From positions 1 to 47,794 of the forward strand of contig JACPYM010000081.1 of the NCBI GenBank assembly GCA_016196035.1: a DNA stretch of 47,794 nucleotides, given 5' to 3'. The position numbers and the translations under genes are program-made. The notes beneath the pieces are model-generated. The model had not been told where the DNA came from. It saw only the letters and a program-made list of their open reading frames with translations, and ran no database searches. This stretch comes from Acidobacteriota bacterium (GTDB taxonomy: Bacteria > Acidobacteriota > Blastocatellia > RBC074). Positions within the stretch are counted from its first letter, which is position 1, and each line of letters opens with the position of its first letter. This document shows positions 16,512 through 24,600 of this stretch, piece by piece.

Positions 16512-17997
16512 TTGCGGGCGGAAAGGTCTTCATCAACCCATAATGAACTACCGCTCCCACACCAAAGCCCACAAACCAGCCATAATCGAAGAGTGGCTTA
16601 AACAGCGGGACTTTCCAGCCAATCAGCGCCAACCCGCAACCTATAGCAGTGGCAACCACGGCGCGCCAATTCCACCCACTCGCATAGGTGTAGCAGCCAG
16701 TTGTCCGATATAAATCGCCCAATACCAATTCCCGATTGCGCACCAGCCAGTAATCCGCAATCAAGACACCTGCAATTGCGCCTAAGCCTCCCGAATAACC
16801 ATTCAGCCAACGAAAGATATAAACGTCCGGGCTGGAAAGCAGCTTCCACGGCTGCATCGCAATGCCGAGCAAGCCGGTAATCAGGCCGCCCGTGCGGAAC
16901 GAGATCAGCTTCGGGAAGGCATTCGCAAAATCGTTGGCGGGCGAAACGACGTTGGCCGCGATATTCACCGCCAGCGTCGCCACCACCGCCGTGAACATCG
17001 AAAGCGCGACGACAAAGACGTTGCTGAATTGCCCAACGACCTTGAGCGGGTCCCACAACTCTTCGGGCTTCATCTGCGGATAGATCACGATGGCCGCCGA
17101 AGTAATCATCACACCCATCGCGGCAAAGACGGTCATCGTCGTTGGCAAGGCCACGACCTGGCCGACGGTCTGTTCGCGCTGGCTGCGTCCGAAGCGCATG
17201 AAGTCGGGCATATTCAACGACAGCGTCGCCCAGAATCCGATCATCGCCGTCAGCGACGGAATGAACACAGGCCAGAATTCCCCCAGCGTTTGGAACTTAC
17301 CCGCATTGGTGAAGAGCGTGCCCAGGCCATCGGCGCGCCAAATCGCCCAGCCCAGCAACACCGCCGTCATCACCAGCACATACGGCGCGGCCCAGTTTTC
17401 GACCGCGCGCAACAAATCCATCCCGCGATAGATGATCCAGATGTTCAGGCCCCAAAAGAGCAGAAACGACAGCCACTCCGTCCCCGTATGCCCACCGACT
17501 GGCCCGCCCAGCAGCGTTTGCCAGCCGGGAATGATGGCCTTGAAAAAGGTGTGCAGCGCCTCTCCGCCGATCCACGCCTGAATGCCAAACCAGCCGCACG
17601 CCACAATCGCGCGCATCAACGCGGGCAGATTCGAGCCGATGGTGCCGTAACTCGCGCGCGCAAACACGGGGAACGGAATGCCGTATTTCGTGCCCGGATG
17701 CGAGTTGAGCAAGATCGGAATCAGCACAATCGTATTGCCCAGCAAGATCGTCACCAGCGCCTGCCACCAATTCATCCCCGCCGCAATCAAGCCCGACGAG
17801 AGCATATAAGTCGGGATGCAATGCGCCATCGAAATCCACAGCGCCGCATAGTTATACGTCGTCCAATTGCGTTGCTGGATGGGCACGGGCGCGAGGTCTT
17901 CGTTGTAGAGCGGGCTGGCGCTGATGGCGGCGGGGTCGCGGAGTTCAACGCGACCGTCTGGGTGGTGGATGGTTTCGGGAACATTTTTAGCGGACAT
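16462..17997 (-). CDS. NCS1-family nucleobase/hydantoin:cation symporter with repeat-derived C-terminus
   Basis: The protein has 511 residues with about twelve hydrophobic segments. NCS1 signatures are the N-terminal LAPVPIQQRNWTTYNYAALW, WWQALVTILLGNTIVLIP, GIPFPVFARASYG and GLNIWIIYRGMDLLR. Family members import uracil, cytosine, allantoin, thiamine or hydantoins with Na+ or H+. Here it probably feeds the pyrimidine or hydantoin pathway encoded around it. Residues 496-511 (TVPRASASG and following) are encoded by the family C palindrome, so the original stop has been lost. The first gene downstream is the nitrilase. Mhp1-type hydantoin transport is an alternative. Confidence 0.92.
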   Translation of the reverse strand: MSAKNVPETIHHPDGRVELRDPAAISASPLYNEDLAPVPIQQRNWTTYNYAALWISMAHCIPTYMLSSGLIAAGMNWWQALVTILLGNTIVLIPILLNSHPGTKYGIPFPVFARASYGTIGSNLPALMRAIVACGWFGIQAWIGGEALHTFFKAIIPGWQTLLGGPVGGHTGTEWLSFLLFWGLNIWIIYRGMDLLRAVENWAAPYVLVMTAVLLGWAIWRADGLGTLFTNAGKFQTLGEFWPVFIPSLTAMIGFWATLSLNMPDFMRFGRSQREQTVGQVVALPTTMTVFAAMGVMITSAAIVIYPQMKPEELWDPLKVVGQFSNVFVVALSMFTAVVATLAVNIAANVVSPANDFANAFPKLISFRTGGLITGLLGIAMQPWKLLSSPDVYIFRWLNGYSGGLGAIAGVLIADYWLVRNRELVLGDLYRTTGCYTYASGWNWRAVVATAIGCGLALIGWKVPLFKPLFDYGWFVGFGVGAVVHYGLMKTFPPATVPRASASGASSTSTN

Positions 17998-18025
17998 ACA
18001 AAGCCTCTTGCTTAAATTATGAGTG

Positions 18026-18709
18026 TCACTTTTGCTTCGGAAGCTTAGAGGCTGCTTGGGGAAGGATGTAAACCCCGTTCAATAGATGCTCGACGACATT
18101 CATTGCAATAGACAACTGTTCGTCCGAGTGCGGTTTTACTTCGTGAGCAGCATCATTGCCTAGAGTTCTCAAACTGTGAAGAATCTCTGCCCCATCCTTA
18201 GTCAGTACCCCCAGCGCTACTAAGCTATCAATATTTTCTTTTAGATTCTTGCCAGAAGCTTCTTTCTCCTTACATACCGTCTCTATCAATGCTCGTATAC
18301 CAATACCCGCCAATACGGGCATTTTGTTGCAGAGTGCGGAATGGGTTTCTTTGTAGATATTTGCCACTTGAGAAGGAAGAAAATGCATATCACTTAGTTG
18401 GCGCCTTCCCGCAACACGGCTAGGATATAAGCTCTCATCAGGTATATAAATGTCATCACCATCACTTACTTCTACATAGCTATCTGAACTCCCATGAACC
18501 TCACGGAACGAGATCTCTTCGCAACCATTACATTGAACAATCTGGTATAGATCTTCCCACCAGTACGCTAAAGGCGGAGTTCCCTCTACATTATCGATAT
18601 CCACTGATTGCATCACACGATGCTTAGTTTTGATATGGCACTGTCTACACGGTAGCCGATGCTCCTCATTCTGTGACTTGTTGATAACTGATGTTGTTTT
18701 GACACTCAT
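18026..18709 (-). CDS. DUF4145-domain protein with zinc-knuckle N-terminus
   Basis: The protein has 227 residues from ATG 18709. Two Cys pairs, C21-x2-C24 and C60-x2-C63, form a likely zinc ribbon. The DUF4145 helical domain follows (GIGIRALIETVCKEKEASGKNLKENID, LRTLGNDAAHEVKPHSDEQ). DUF4145 proteins are often found near restriction or defence genes; the molecular role is unknown. Base composition is clearly more AT-rich than the neighbours and codon choice differs (many TCT, TAT, AAT), which suggests recent transfer. It lies between the permease and the HNH gene and has no link to the pathway. Confidence 0.82.
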   Translation of the reverse strand: MSVKTTSVINKSQNEEHRLPCRQCHIKTKHRVMQSVDIDNVEGTPPLAYWWEDLYQIVQCNGCEEISFREVHGSSDSYVEVSDGDDIYIPDESLYPSRVAGRRQLSDMHFLPSQVANIYKETHSALCNKMPVLAGIGIRALIETVCKEKEASGKNLKENIDSLVALGVLTKDGAEILHSLRTLGNDAAHEVKPHSDEQLSIAMNVVEHLLNGVYILPQAASKLPKQK

Positions 18710-18778
18710 AAAGCCATTGCTCCGTCTTGTAAGAGTGGCTGACTTTAAGCAGATCATTGATAACCTGCACCACGCCAT

Positions 18779-19180
18779 TTACGGGAAAAGGCCAAACCGC
18801 ATCCAATGCGCCCTCGCCGCCAACGAAAATGCCTGATTCATGCGCAACCGCTGCACCGTAGCGCGCCCAATTTCAGTCAAGCCTAAAATCTTTCGGCTTT
18901 CTACCTCGACGGTAAAATGTTCTTCCCACCGATCTTGCCGCGGATGAAAAAGCCGGATTGCCTGCTGTGAGGCTTCATCAAAGCCCGTGAGGTAATCGCC
19001 TTTGAAAAGATTGCAAGCGCGGCAAGCCAGTGCCAGATTCGCTTCGTCATCACTCCCGGCATGGCCTTTTGGGTGAATGTGCTCGACTTCAAAGGCGTAG
19101 TTGAAAATATCTTCGGGCGCGCGGCAATACTCACAACGATGCGCCGCGCGTTCTGCCACCAAAGGGTAGTGCGGATTCAT
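18779..19180 (-). CDS. HNH endonuclease
   Basis: The protein has 133 residues. A treble-clef HNH core is visible: CEYC (C16, C19), EVEHIHPK (H34, H36) and CRACNLFKG (C53, C56). Such small HNH proteins nick or cut DNA with a metal ion. The ATG overlaps the stop of the preceding 120-residue gene by 4 bases (ATGA), so the two are translated together and probably function together. It lies inside the pyrimidine-type cluster between the permease side and dihydropyrimidinase, and is most likely a mobile or addictive insert. Confidence 0.88.
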   Translation of the reverse strand: MNPHYPLVAERAAHRCEYCRAPEDIFNYAFEVEHIHPKGHAGSDDEANLALACRACNLFKGDYLTGFDEASQQAIRLFHPRQDRWEEHFTVEVESRKILGLTEIGRATVQRLRMNQAFSLAARAHWMRFGLFP

Positions 19181-19539
19181 GGCGCTAAATCCAGCAGTGC
19201 TTGTTCAGCACGCCGTCCCGCGCCTTGCACTTCAGCCTCTATCAAAGCTTCCAGTTCAAGCTGTTCATGCGGCGGCAACTGTTGGCCTGTATCGCGAGCC
19301 ATGCGCCATTGCGCCATCAGCGCCGCCAGCCGTTGCTGTTGCGCCGCGCTAAAAAACTGATCGGGCCGTTTTGATCCCACGATCACCCGCGCTTCGGATT
19401 CATCCAAAGCCAATTGCGCAGCCAAAGCATCCAATGCTTCGCCCATTGTCTTGCCCTGCGAACGTTTGTCACCTGCTACAGCACGCCAGATGATTTCGCC
19501 CGGTACGGGATGTTCAGGAATGATTGAGATCGTCGTCAT
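19177..19539 (-). CDS. Uncharacterised partner of the HNH endonuclease
   Basis: The protein has 120 residues from ATG 19539 (MTTISIIPEHPVPGEIIWRAVAGDKRSQGKTMGEALDALAAQL). The motif GSKRPDQFFSAAQQQRL in the middle is one I associate with proteins next to such HNH genes in cyanobacteria and related bacteria, from memory only. The N-terminal half resembles a small beta-strand/helix antitoxin-like domain; the C-terminal half is helical and acidic. The stop overlaps the HNH start (ATGA). It could be an antitoxin, inhibitor or specificity partner. No catalytic motif was found. Confidence 0.7.
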   Translation of the reverse strand: MTTISIIPEHPVPGEIIWRAVAGDKRSQGKTMGEALDALAAQLALDESEARVIVGSKRPDQFFSAAQQQRLAALMAQWRMARDTGQQLPPHEQLELEALIEAEVQGAGRRAEQALLDLAP

Positions 19540-19595
19540 CGCTATGTCCTCTTGTTCGGTTTCCGGCAATCGCCATTAGACGGCTAAAGGTAAAC

Positions 19596-20987
19596 TCAGT
19601 GCGCTCCCGTCTCACCACGCTTCAAAAACTGCCCCGCGCCCGCCTGCCCTTTCCATTCCCCATTTTCGACAATCACGTTGCCACGCGACAGCACGACTTC
19701 GGTCACGCCCTTGATCGTCCAGCCTTCATACGCGCTGTAATCCACGCGCATGTGATGCGTCGCGGCGCTGATCGTCTGTGCGCGGTTGGGATCGAAGATG
19801 ACGATGTCGGCTTCGGAGCCGACGGCGATGGTGCCTTTGCGCGGGAAGAGGCCGAAGATTTTGGCCGCTGCCGTCGAAGTCAGTTCGACAAAACGATTGA
19901 GGCTGATGCGGCCCTGCGCCACGCCACCGTTGTAAATCAGGCTCATGCGGTGTTCGACGCCGGGGCCGCCGTTGGGAATCTTGCTGAAATCGTCAATGCC
20001 CAGCTCCTTTTGCTCTTTCATACAGAACGGGCAATGGTCGGTCGAGATGACTTGCAGATCGTTGCTGCGCAAGCCGCGCCAGAGCAGTTCCTGATTCTCT
20101 TTGCCGCGCAACGGCGGCGTCATCACGTACTTGGCGCCTTCAAACCCTTCCTGTTCGTAGTAGCTGTAATCCAAGAACAGATATTGCGGGCAGGTTTCGG
20201 CGTAGGCCGGCAAGCCAAGGTCGCGGGCATTTTGGACTTCTTTGAGCGCGTCGTAACAACTCAGATGCACGATGTAAACGGGCGCTTCGGCCATTTCGGC
20301 GATGGCGATGGCGCGGTGCACGCCTTCGGCTTCGGCCTTAGTGGGCCGCGTCAGCGCGTGGTATTTCGGCGCGGTGCGCCCCGAGGCCAGCGCGCGTTTG
20401 ACCAGCACGTCAATGATGACGCCGTTTTCAGCGTGCATGCAGATCAAGCCGCCGTGCTCGCCCGCCTTGGTCATCGCTTTGAAGATCGTCCCGTCATCCA
20501 CCAGAAACACGCCGGGGTAGGCCATGAACAGCTTGAAGCTCGTCACGCCCTGATCAATCAAACCTTTCATTTCTGGCAAGCGCTCGTCAGGCAGATCGGT
20601 GCAAATCATGTGGAAGCCGTAATCGGTCGTCGCCTTGCCTTGCGCTTTGGCGAACCAGACATCAAGGGCTTCGTTGAGCGCCTGCCCGTGCTGCTGGACG
20701 GCGAAATCAATGATCGTCGTCGTGCCGCCAAAGGCCGCTGCGCGCGTGCCGGTTTCGAAATCATCGGACGAAGACGTGCCGCCGAAAGGCAAATCCATGT
20801 GTGTGTGCGGATCAATGCCGCCGGGGATGACCAGTTTGCCGGTGGCATCAATCGTTTTGTCTACGGTGCCGACGATGGCGGAAAGGTCTTTGCCGATCAT
20901 GGCGATGGTTGCGCCTTCGATCAGGATGTCGGCGATGTAGGAATCAACGGCGGTGACGATGTGGCCGTTTTGGATGAGGGTGCGCAT
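19596..20987 (-). CDS. hydA: Dihydropyrimidinase / D-hydantoinase
   Basis: The protein has 463 residues. ATG 20987 is chosen over GTG 20996 because AGGAG lies 7 bases before it. Metal-binding residues of the cyclic amidohydrolase family are complete: H61 and H63 (GGIDPHTHMDLPFGG), the carboxylated K152 (VTSFKLFMAYPG), H185 (CMHAENG), H241 (HLSCYDALKE) and D317 (STDHCPF). It opens 5,6-dihydrouracil or dihydrothymine (or 5-substituted hydantoins) to the N-carbamoyl amino acid. The PIN toxin gene stops 5 bases before the start, so translation may be coupled. The nitrilase and aminotransferase in the cluster supply the next two steps. Confidence 0.95.
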   Translation of the reverse strand: MRTLIQNGHIVTAVDSYIADILIEGATIAMIGKDLSAIVGTVDKTIDATGKLVIPGGIDPHTHMDLPFGGTSSSDDFETGTRAAAFGGTTTIIDFAVQQHGQALNEALDVWFAKAQGKATTDYGFHMICTDLPDERLPEMKGLIDQGVTSFKLFMAYPGVFLVDDGTIFKAMTKAGEHGGLICMHAENGVIIDVLVKRALASGRTAPKYHALTRPTKAEAEGVHRAIAIAEMAEAPVYIVHLSCYDALKEVQNARDLGLPAYAETCPQYLFLDYSYYEQEGFEGAKYVMTPPLRGKENQELLWRGLRSNDLQVISTDHCPFCMKEQKELGIDDFSKIPNGGPGVEHRMSLIYNGGVAQGRISLNRFVELTSTAAAKIFGLFPRKGTIAVGSEADIVIFDPNRAQTISAATHHMRVDYSAYEGWTIKGVTEVVLSRGNVIVENGEWKGQAGAGQFLKRGETGAH

Positions 20988-20992
20988 AAACT

Positions 20993-21418
20993 TCACTCCT
21001 GATTAGTATTGAGTTGAGTTATCAGTTCAGCGGGTGTGAATGCGGGAATTATGGAATTCCGAAAGCCGTCTTTGTCGCGTGTGACGATCGCGTCCAGATC
21101 GGCAAGCGTGGCACAAGCGATTTGCAAATTGTCTTCGAAGTCAACGCCGGGCAAATCCAGCGCCTGCTCCAATGCCCGCCGATCAACTTGGCAAATCGCA
21201 AACGTATCAAGGCAGACACGAATTGCGTCGAAGGCGCTAGTCAGCCCTTTATGCTTGCGCGCGATGTAGAAAATGTCGGTGAGCGTCGAGGCCGTCAAGC
21301 AGCCCATAATTCTTCCCTCATCGCAAGCCTGCCAACAACCAGCAGCTTCGGCATCCCAAGGCGCGCGTTTCAGCAAAGCGTCGAGCAGCACGTTGGTGTC
21401 AAAGAGCACTTGCGTCAT
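20993..21418 (-). CDS. VapC-like PIN-domain RNase toxin
   Basis: The protein has 141 residues. PIN motifs are D7 (VLFDTNVLLDALL), STLTDIFYIARK, D93/D96 (GVDFEDNLQIACA) and VTRDKDGF near 112-119. The TDIFYI motif is typical of the PIN_3 group of toxins. Its ATG overlaps the antitoxin stop by 4 bases. It lies directly upstream of dihydropyrimidinase with a gap of only 5 bases, so the module is embedded in the catabolic operon. Confidence 0.85.
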   Translation of the reverse strand: MTQVLFDTNVLLDALLKRAPWDAEAAGCWQACDEGRIMGCLTASTLTDIFYIARKHKGLTSAFDAIRVCLDTFAICQVDRRALEQALDLPGVDFEDNLQIACATLADLDAIVTRDKDGFRNSIIPAFTPAELITQLNTNQE

Positions 21419-21660
21419 CCGTACTTCTCCATGCGATGTTCATCCAGCCATTGCTTAACTTCCGCATCGGTTGGAGCAGGCTGCTCAGTCGTCAATAGTC
21501 CTAAGGCCCGAACAAGTGTCTTTTGACGCTTTTTTGGTGGGGCAATTCTAGGTGAGAGTTCCCTCAACACATCTTGGACTAATTCCATTTGTTGCGCAGT
21601 TGGCCACTGCCGAACCGTACTGAGAACCAAGTCATAGTTGCTGCTTTGAGTCTGACTCAT
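21415..21660 (-). CDS. Small antitoxin-like protein of the adjacent PIN toxin
   Basis: The protein has 81 residues (MSQTQSSNYDLVLSTVRQWPTAQQMELVQDVL...). The N-terminal helix-rich part resembles the LVRDLLTxL-type dimerising region of small antitoxins, the middle is basic (PPKKRQKTLVRAL), and the C-terminus PTDAEVKQWLDEHRMEKYG is the typical toxin-binding tail of this kind of antitoxin. The stop overlaps the toxin ATG (ATGA). It follows the aminotransferase by 27 bases in the same direction. Confidence 0.75.
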   Translation of the reverse strand: MSQTQSSNYDLVLSTVRQWPTAQQMELVQDVLRELSPRIAPPKKRQKTLVRALGLLTTEQPAPTDAEVKQWLDEHRMEKYG

Positions 21661-21687
21661 CGTTTTCTATCCTCCTTCCTAAATACG

Positions 21688-22977
21688 TTACACGGTAGCC
21701 AGTGCTTCATCCAACGCCGTCGCCAATTCATCCGCATTATCTTTCGTCATAATCAGCGGCGGCCCGAGGCGGATGCAGTTGCCATACAGCCCGCCCTTGC
21801 CGATCAGCACGCCGCGCTTTTTGGTTTCCTCAAACACCTTCACGACGGCCTGCGGATTTGGTTCTTTGGTCTTGCGGTCTTTGACGAATTCGAGCGCCTG
21901 CATCAGGCCCATGCCGCGCACATCGCCGATCACGTCGTATTTCTCCATCAAGCCCATCAGCCGTTCGCGCAAATGATCGCCGACGACTTTGGCGTTGTGC
22001 GCCAGGTTTTCCTGTTCGATCACTTCAATCGTCGCCAGCGCCGCGCGCGAGGTCACCGGGTTGCCGCCAAAGGTCGAGAACGTCAGCGTCGGCGTGGCGG
22101 CGGCCACTTCCGGCGTCGTAATCGTCCAGCCGATGGGCGAGCCGTTGGCCATGCCTTTGGCCGAGGTGATGATTTCTGGTTCAACGTCCCAGTGCTCGAT
22201 ACCGAACCATTTGTCGCCCGTGCGGCCCCAGCCGGTTTGGACTTCGTCGGCGATGAAGACGCCGCCGTATTGGCGGATGATGGCGACGGCTTCTTTGAAA
22301 TACTCTTTGGGCGGCGTGATGTAACCGCCGACGCCCAAAATCGGCTCGGCCATAAACGCCGCGATGTTGCCTGAGGTCGCCGTCTCGATCAGTTCTTTCA
22401 TGTCTTTGGCGCAAGCCAGATCGCATTCGGGATAAGTCAGCTTGAACGGACAGCGGTAACAATACGGCGCGGGCGCGTGGTAATAGCCGGGCACCTGGGT
22501 CGGCAAGACCTTCCAGCTTTTGTGCCCACCAGCGGATTGCGCGGCGGCGCTGCGTCCGCTGTAACCGTGGCGCAAGGTGATGATCTCTTGCCGCCCGGTG
22601 TAAAGCTTGGCCGCTTGCGTCGCGGTTTCATCGGCTTCGGTGCCGCTGTTGGTGAAGAAGGATTTTTGCAATTTGCCGGGCGCAAGCTCGGCCAGTTTGG
22701 CGGCGAGTTGGGATTGTGGCGCGTTGGCGTAAAGCGTCGAGGTGTGCGTGATCTTTTGCACCTGATCAATGATGGCGGCGGTGACGTGGGGATTCACGTG
22801 ACCGACGCTGGTGGTCAGCACGCCGCCGAAACAATCGAGGTATTTGTTGCCCTGATCATCCCAGACGTGCATGCCTGCGCCGTGATCGAGCGCGAGCGGT
22901 TCCTGGTAATACATCGTGACGGCGGGAAACAGGTAATCTTTGTGTTGCTGAACGGTGCGATTTTCGCTGGTACTCAT
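21688..22977 (-). CDS. Class III (PLP) aminotransferase, AGT2/beta-alanine-pyruvate type
   Basis: The protein has 429 residues. Signs of fold type I class III are TNSGTEADETA, FIADEVQTGWGRTG (D244) and the Schiff-base Lys K274 (TSAKGMANGSPIG). A four-Cys group YCYRCPF...CDLAC (173-189) marks the alanine-glyoxylate-2-like subfamily often linked to pyrimidine breakdown. Likely reaction: beta-alanine or beta-aminoisobutyrate plus pyruvate to the semialdehyde plus alanine, feeding the semialdehyde dehydrogenase at the left end of the window. It is the first gene of the minus-strand cluster, with a ribosome site AAGGAG 11 bases upstream. Confidence 0.9.
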   Translation of the reverse strand: MSTSENRTVQQHKDYLFPAVTMYYQEPLALDHGAGMHVWDDQGNKYLDCFGGVLTTSVGHVNPHVTAAIIDQVQKITHTSTLYANAPQSQLAAKLAELAPGKLQKSFFTNSGTEADETATQAAKLYTGRQEIITLRHGYSGRSAAAQSAGGHKSWKVLPTQVPGYYHAPAPYCYRCPFKLTYPECDLACAKDMKELIETATSGNIAAFMAEPILGVGGYITPPKEYFKEAVAIIRQYGGVFIADEVQTGWGRTGDKWFGIEHWDVEPEIITSAKGMANGSPIGWTITTPEVAAATPTLTFSTFGGNPVTSRAALATIEVIEQENLAHNAKVVGDHLRERLMGLMEKYDVIGDVRGMGLMQALEFVKDRKTKEPNPQAVVKVFEETKKRGVLIGKGGLYGNCIRLGPPLIMTKDNADELATALDEALATV

Positions 22978-23049
22978 AAATGACGTTACTCCTTCGAGGT
23001 TTGGAGAAATGATTCTGGTGGCGCTGGTCGAGCGTCAAAGGTGAGGCGG

Positions 23050-23078
23050 ATTATGGCATTGCCGGGCTATTCCACCAA
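23050..23078 (-). promoter_or_regulatory. Candidate sigma-70-type promoter of the catabolic cluster
   Basis: On the minus strand TTGGTG (23073-23078) is followed after 17 bases by CATAAT (23050-23055), 73 bases before the aminotransferase ATG. The -10 is good (5 of 6), the -35 weak (3 of 6). It lies between the gene and the family B palindrome. Confidence 0.35.
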
Positions 23079-23092
23079 TAGAAAGGCGGGCG

Positions 23093-23193
23093 CTTGCCAC
23101 AGAGGCACGGAGTCACAGAGAAAAAGACAGAAGGAGCCATAGCGCAAGGCCATGCCGGTTCTCCGCTCTGTGACTCCGTGCCTCTGTGGCAAG
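23093..23193. repeat. Palindrome with perfect 28-bp arms (family B, copy 1)
   Basis: Arms at 23093-23120 and 23166-23193 are perfect complements (core CCACAGAGGCACGGAG), with a 45-bp centre. It lies between the divergent aminotransferase and TPR genes and is followed on the plus strand by CTTTT. A diverged relative is at 31241-31331. Confidence 0.92.
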
Positions 23194-23273
23194 GCTTTTG
23201 TCTCAATCCAGTTCAAACACGGCCTGCCGCAATCTTGCCGTAATCTGGCGAATCCGTTAGCCTCTCGGTCGCT

Positions 23274-24590
23274 ATGATCTCCATTCCAATTCGTTTTATG
23301 GCGCTGCGACTGGCCTTGCTCTTGGTCTTGACCGTCGCGTTGGGCTGGCTCGGCTGGTCAATCACGCGCGCAGCCATTGGCGACAGCCTCAGCAGCTATG
23401 CTGAACGCACGCCGAACCTGTCGAACGAAGCGCGGTTGCGTAGCGCCGATGCGGCGGCCAAGTATGCCCCGCAAGATCCGCTGGTACGTTGGAACCGCGG
23501 CGGCCTTTACTTGGCGGCGGCGGCGGACGAACAGGCAGAGCAGTTTTTGCCCACCGCCGTGGCCGAGTTGCGCGCCGCCACGCAAGCCAGCCCGAATGAC
23601 TACCGTTTGTGGTTGACCTACGGACGCGCGTTGGAACGCAATGGCACATTGGCCGAGGCGCGGGCAGCGTTCAAGCGCGCCGTCGAACTCGCGCCCAATC
23701 ATTTCGATTCGCAATGGGGCCTGGGCAATTACTTGCTGCGGGCGGATGAACGCGCAGCGGCCTTTGACGCATTGCGCCAGGCGTTGCGGCAACGGCCCGC
23801 CGCGATGCCGTTGATCTTTGATTACGCCTGGAATGTTTATGACGGCGACAGCCGCGCCATCGCGGAGGCGCTGGCTGAGACCAACGAAACGCGCGCGCAA
23901 CTGGCCGCTTTGCTCAGCACGCGCCATCGCGTGGATGACGCGCTGCAACTCTGGCGCGAGAGCAACCCGCACACGCCCGCCGAGACGCGCCAACTCGCCA
24001 TAGCGCTGACCAACGCGGGTCATTTCAAAGCCGCTTATGACCTCTGGCGCGCGACCAAAGACGACGCGTTGCCGCCACTGGATAGCAATTCCATGCTGGC
24101 CAATGGCAGCTTTGAACAGAATTTCGATCCGGCTTCGACCTTGCCGCTCCTGAGTTGGCGCTGCCAGCCCGGCCAGACCGTCAACGTCTCGCTCGACCAA
24201 CAAACCCACGCGGTGGGGCAAATGAGTCTGCGCTTCCGCTTTGAACAGGAAGAAAACCTGACGCTGATTCTGGCGACGCAAACCGCGCCCGTGCAACCGA
24301 ACACGAGTTATTGCCTGAGCTTTGCGGCGCGCACCGAGGCGTTGCAAAGCCTGAGCACGCCGCTCGTCAGCGTGACCGACGCGGTGGAAGAAAAACGGCT
24401 GGGCGTCTCGTCGGCGCCACTGCCCAATGGCACCCGCGATTGGCAACCGACGACGCTGCGCTTTACCACTAAACCCGCGACCGAAGCCGTCACGGTGCGT
24501 GTGCAACGTTTGCCCTGTGCGGAACCGCCGTGCCCGCTGACAGGGCGTCTGTGGCTGGATGATTTCAAATTGGCCGAGTGCGCAAAATGA
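23274..24590 (+). CDS. Membrane-anchored TPR protein with C-terminal beta-sandwich domain
   Basis: The protein has 438 residues. The N-terminal hydrophobic segment (ALRLALLLVLTVALGWLGW) is a signal anchor. Residues 45-250 are helical TPR-like repeats (WNRGGLYLAAAADEQAEQFL, LWLTYGRALERNGTLAEARAAFKRAVELAPNHF). From about 265 (MLANGSFEQNFDP) a carbohydrate-binding-module-like jelly roll follows, ending in PLTGRLWLDDFKLAE. NGSFE and WLDDF motifs are typical of CBM4/9-like domains. It probably acts at the envelope, perhaps in polysaccharide export or assembly. The start ATG 23274 has no strong ribosome site; ATG 23298 is an alternative. It is single and divergent from the catabolic cluster. Confidence 0.75.
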   Translation: MISIPIRFMALRLALLLVLTVALGWLGWSITRAAIGDSLSSYAERTPNLSNEARLRSADAAAKYAPQDPLVRWNRGGLYLAAAADEQAEQFLPTAVAELRAATQASPNDYRLWLTYGRALERNGTLAEARAAFKRAVELAPNHFDSQWGLGNYLLRADERAAAFDALRQALRQRPAAMPLIFDYAWNVYDGDSRAIAEALAETNETRAQLAALLSTRHRVDDALQLWRESNPHTPAETRQLAIALTNAGHFKAAYDLWRATKDDALPPLDSNSMLANGSFEQNFDPASTLPLLSWRCQPGQTVNVSLDQQTHAVGQMSLRFRFEQEENLTLILATQTAPVQPNTSYCLSFAARTEALQSLSTPLVSVTDAVEEKRLGVSSAPLPNGTRDWQPTTLRFTTKPATEAVTVRVQRLPCAEPPCPLTGRLWLDDFKLAECAK

Positions 24591-24600
24591 AAGCGCCCGC

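Noticed and set aside
18710-18778. 23-residue N-terminal extension of the DUF4145 protein
   Set aside because: Basic, non-homologous, and the ATG at 18709 directly precedes the conserved region with the first Cys pair.
19524-21002. 492-residue plus-strand open frame opposite dihydropyrimidinase
   Set aside because: The minus strand encodes a complete dihydropyrimidinase with all metal ligands; the plus frame is an antisense shadow rich in His, Arg and Val.
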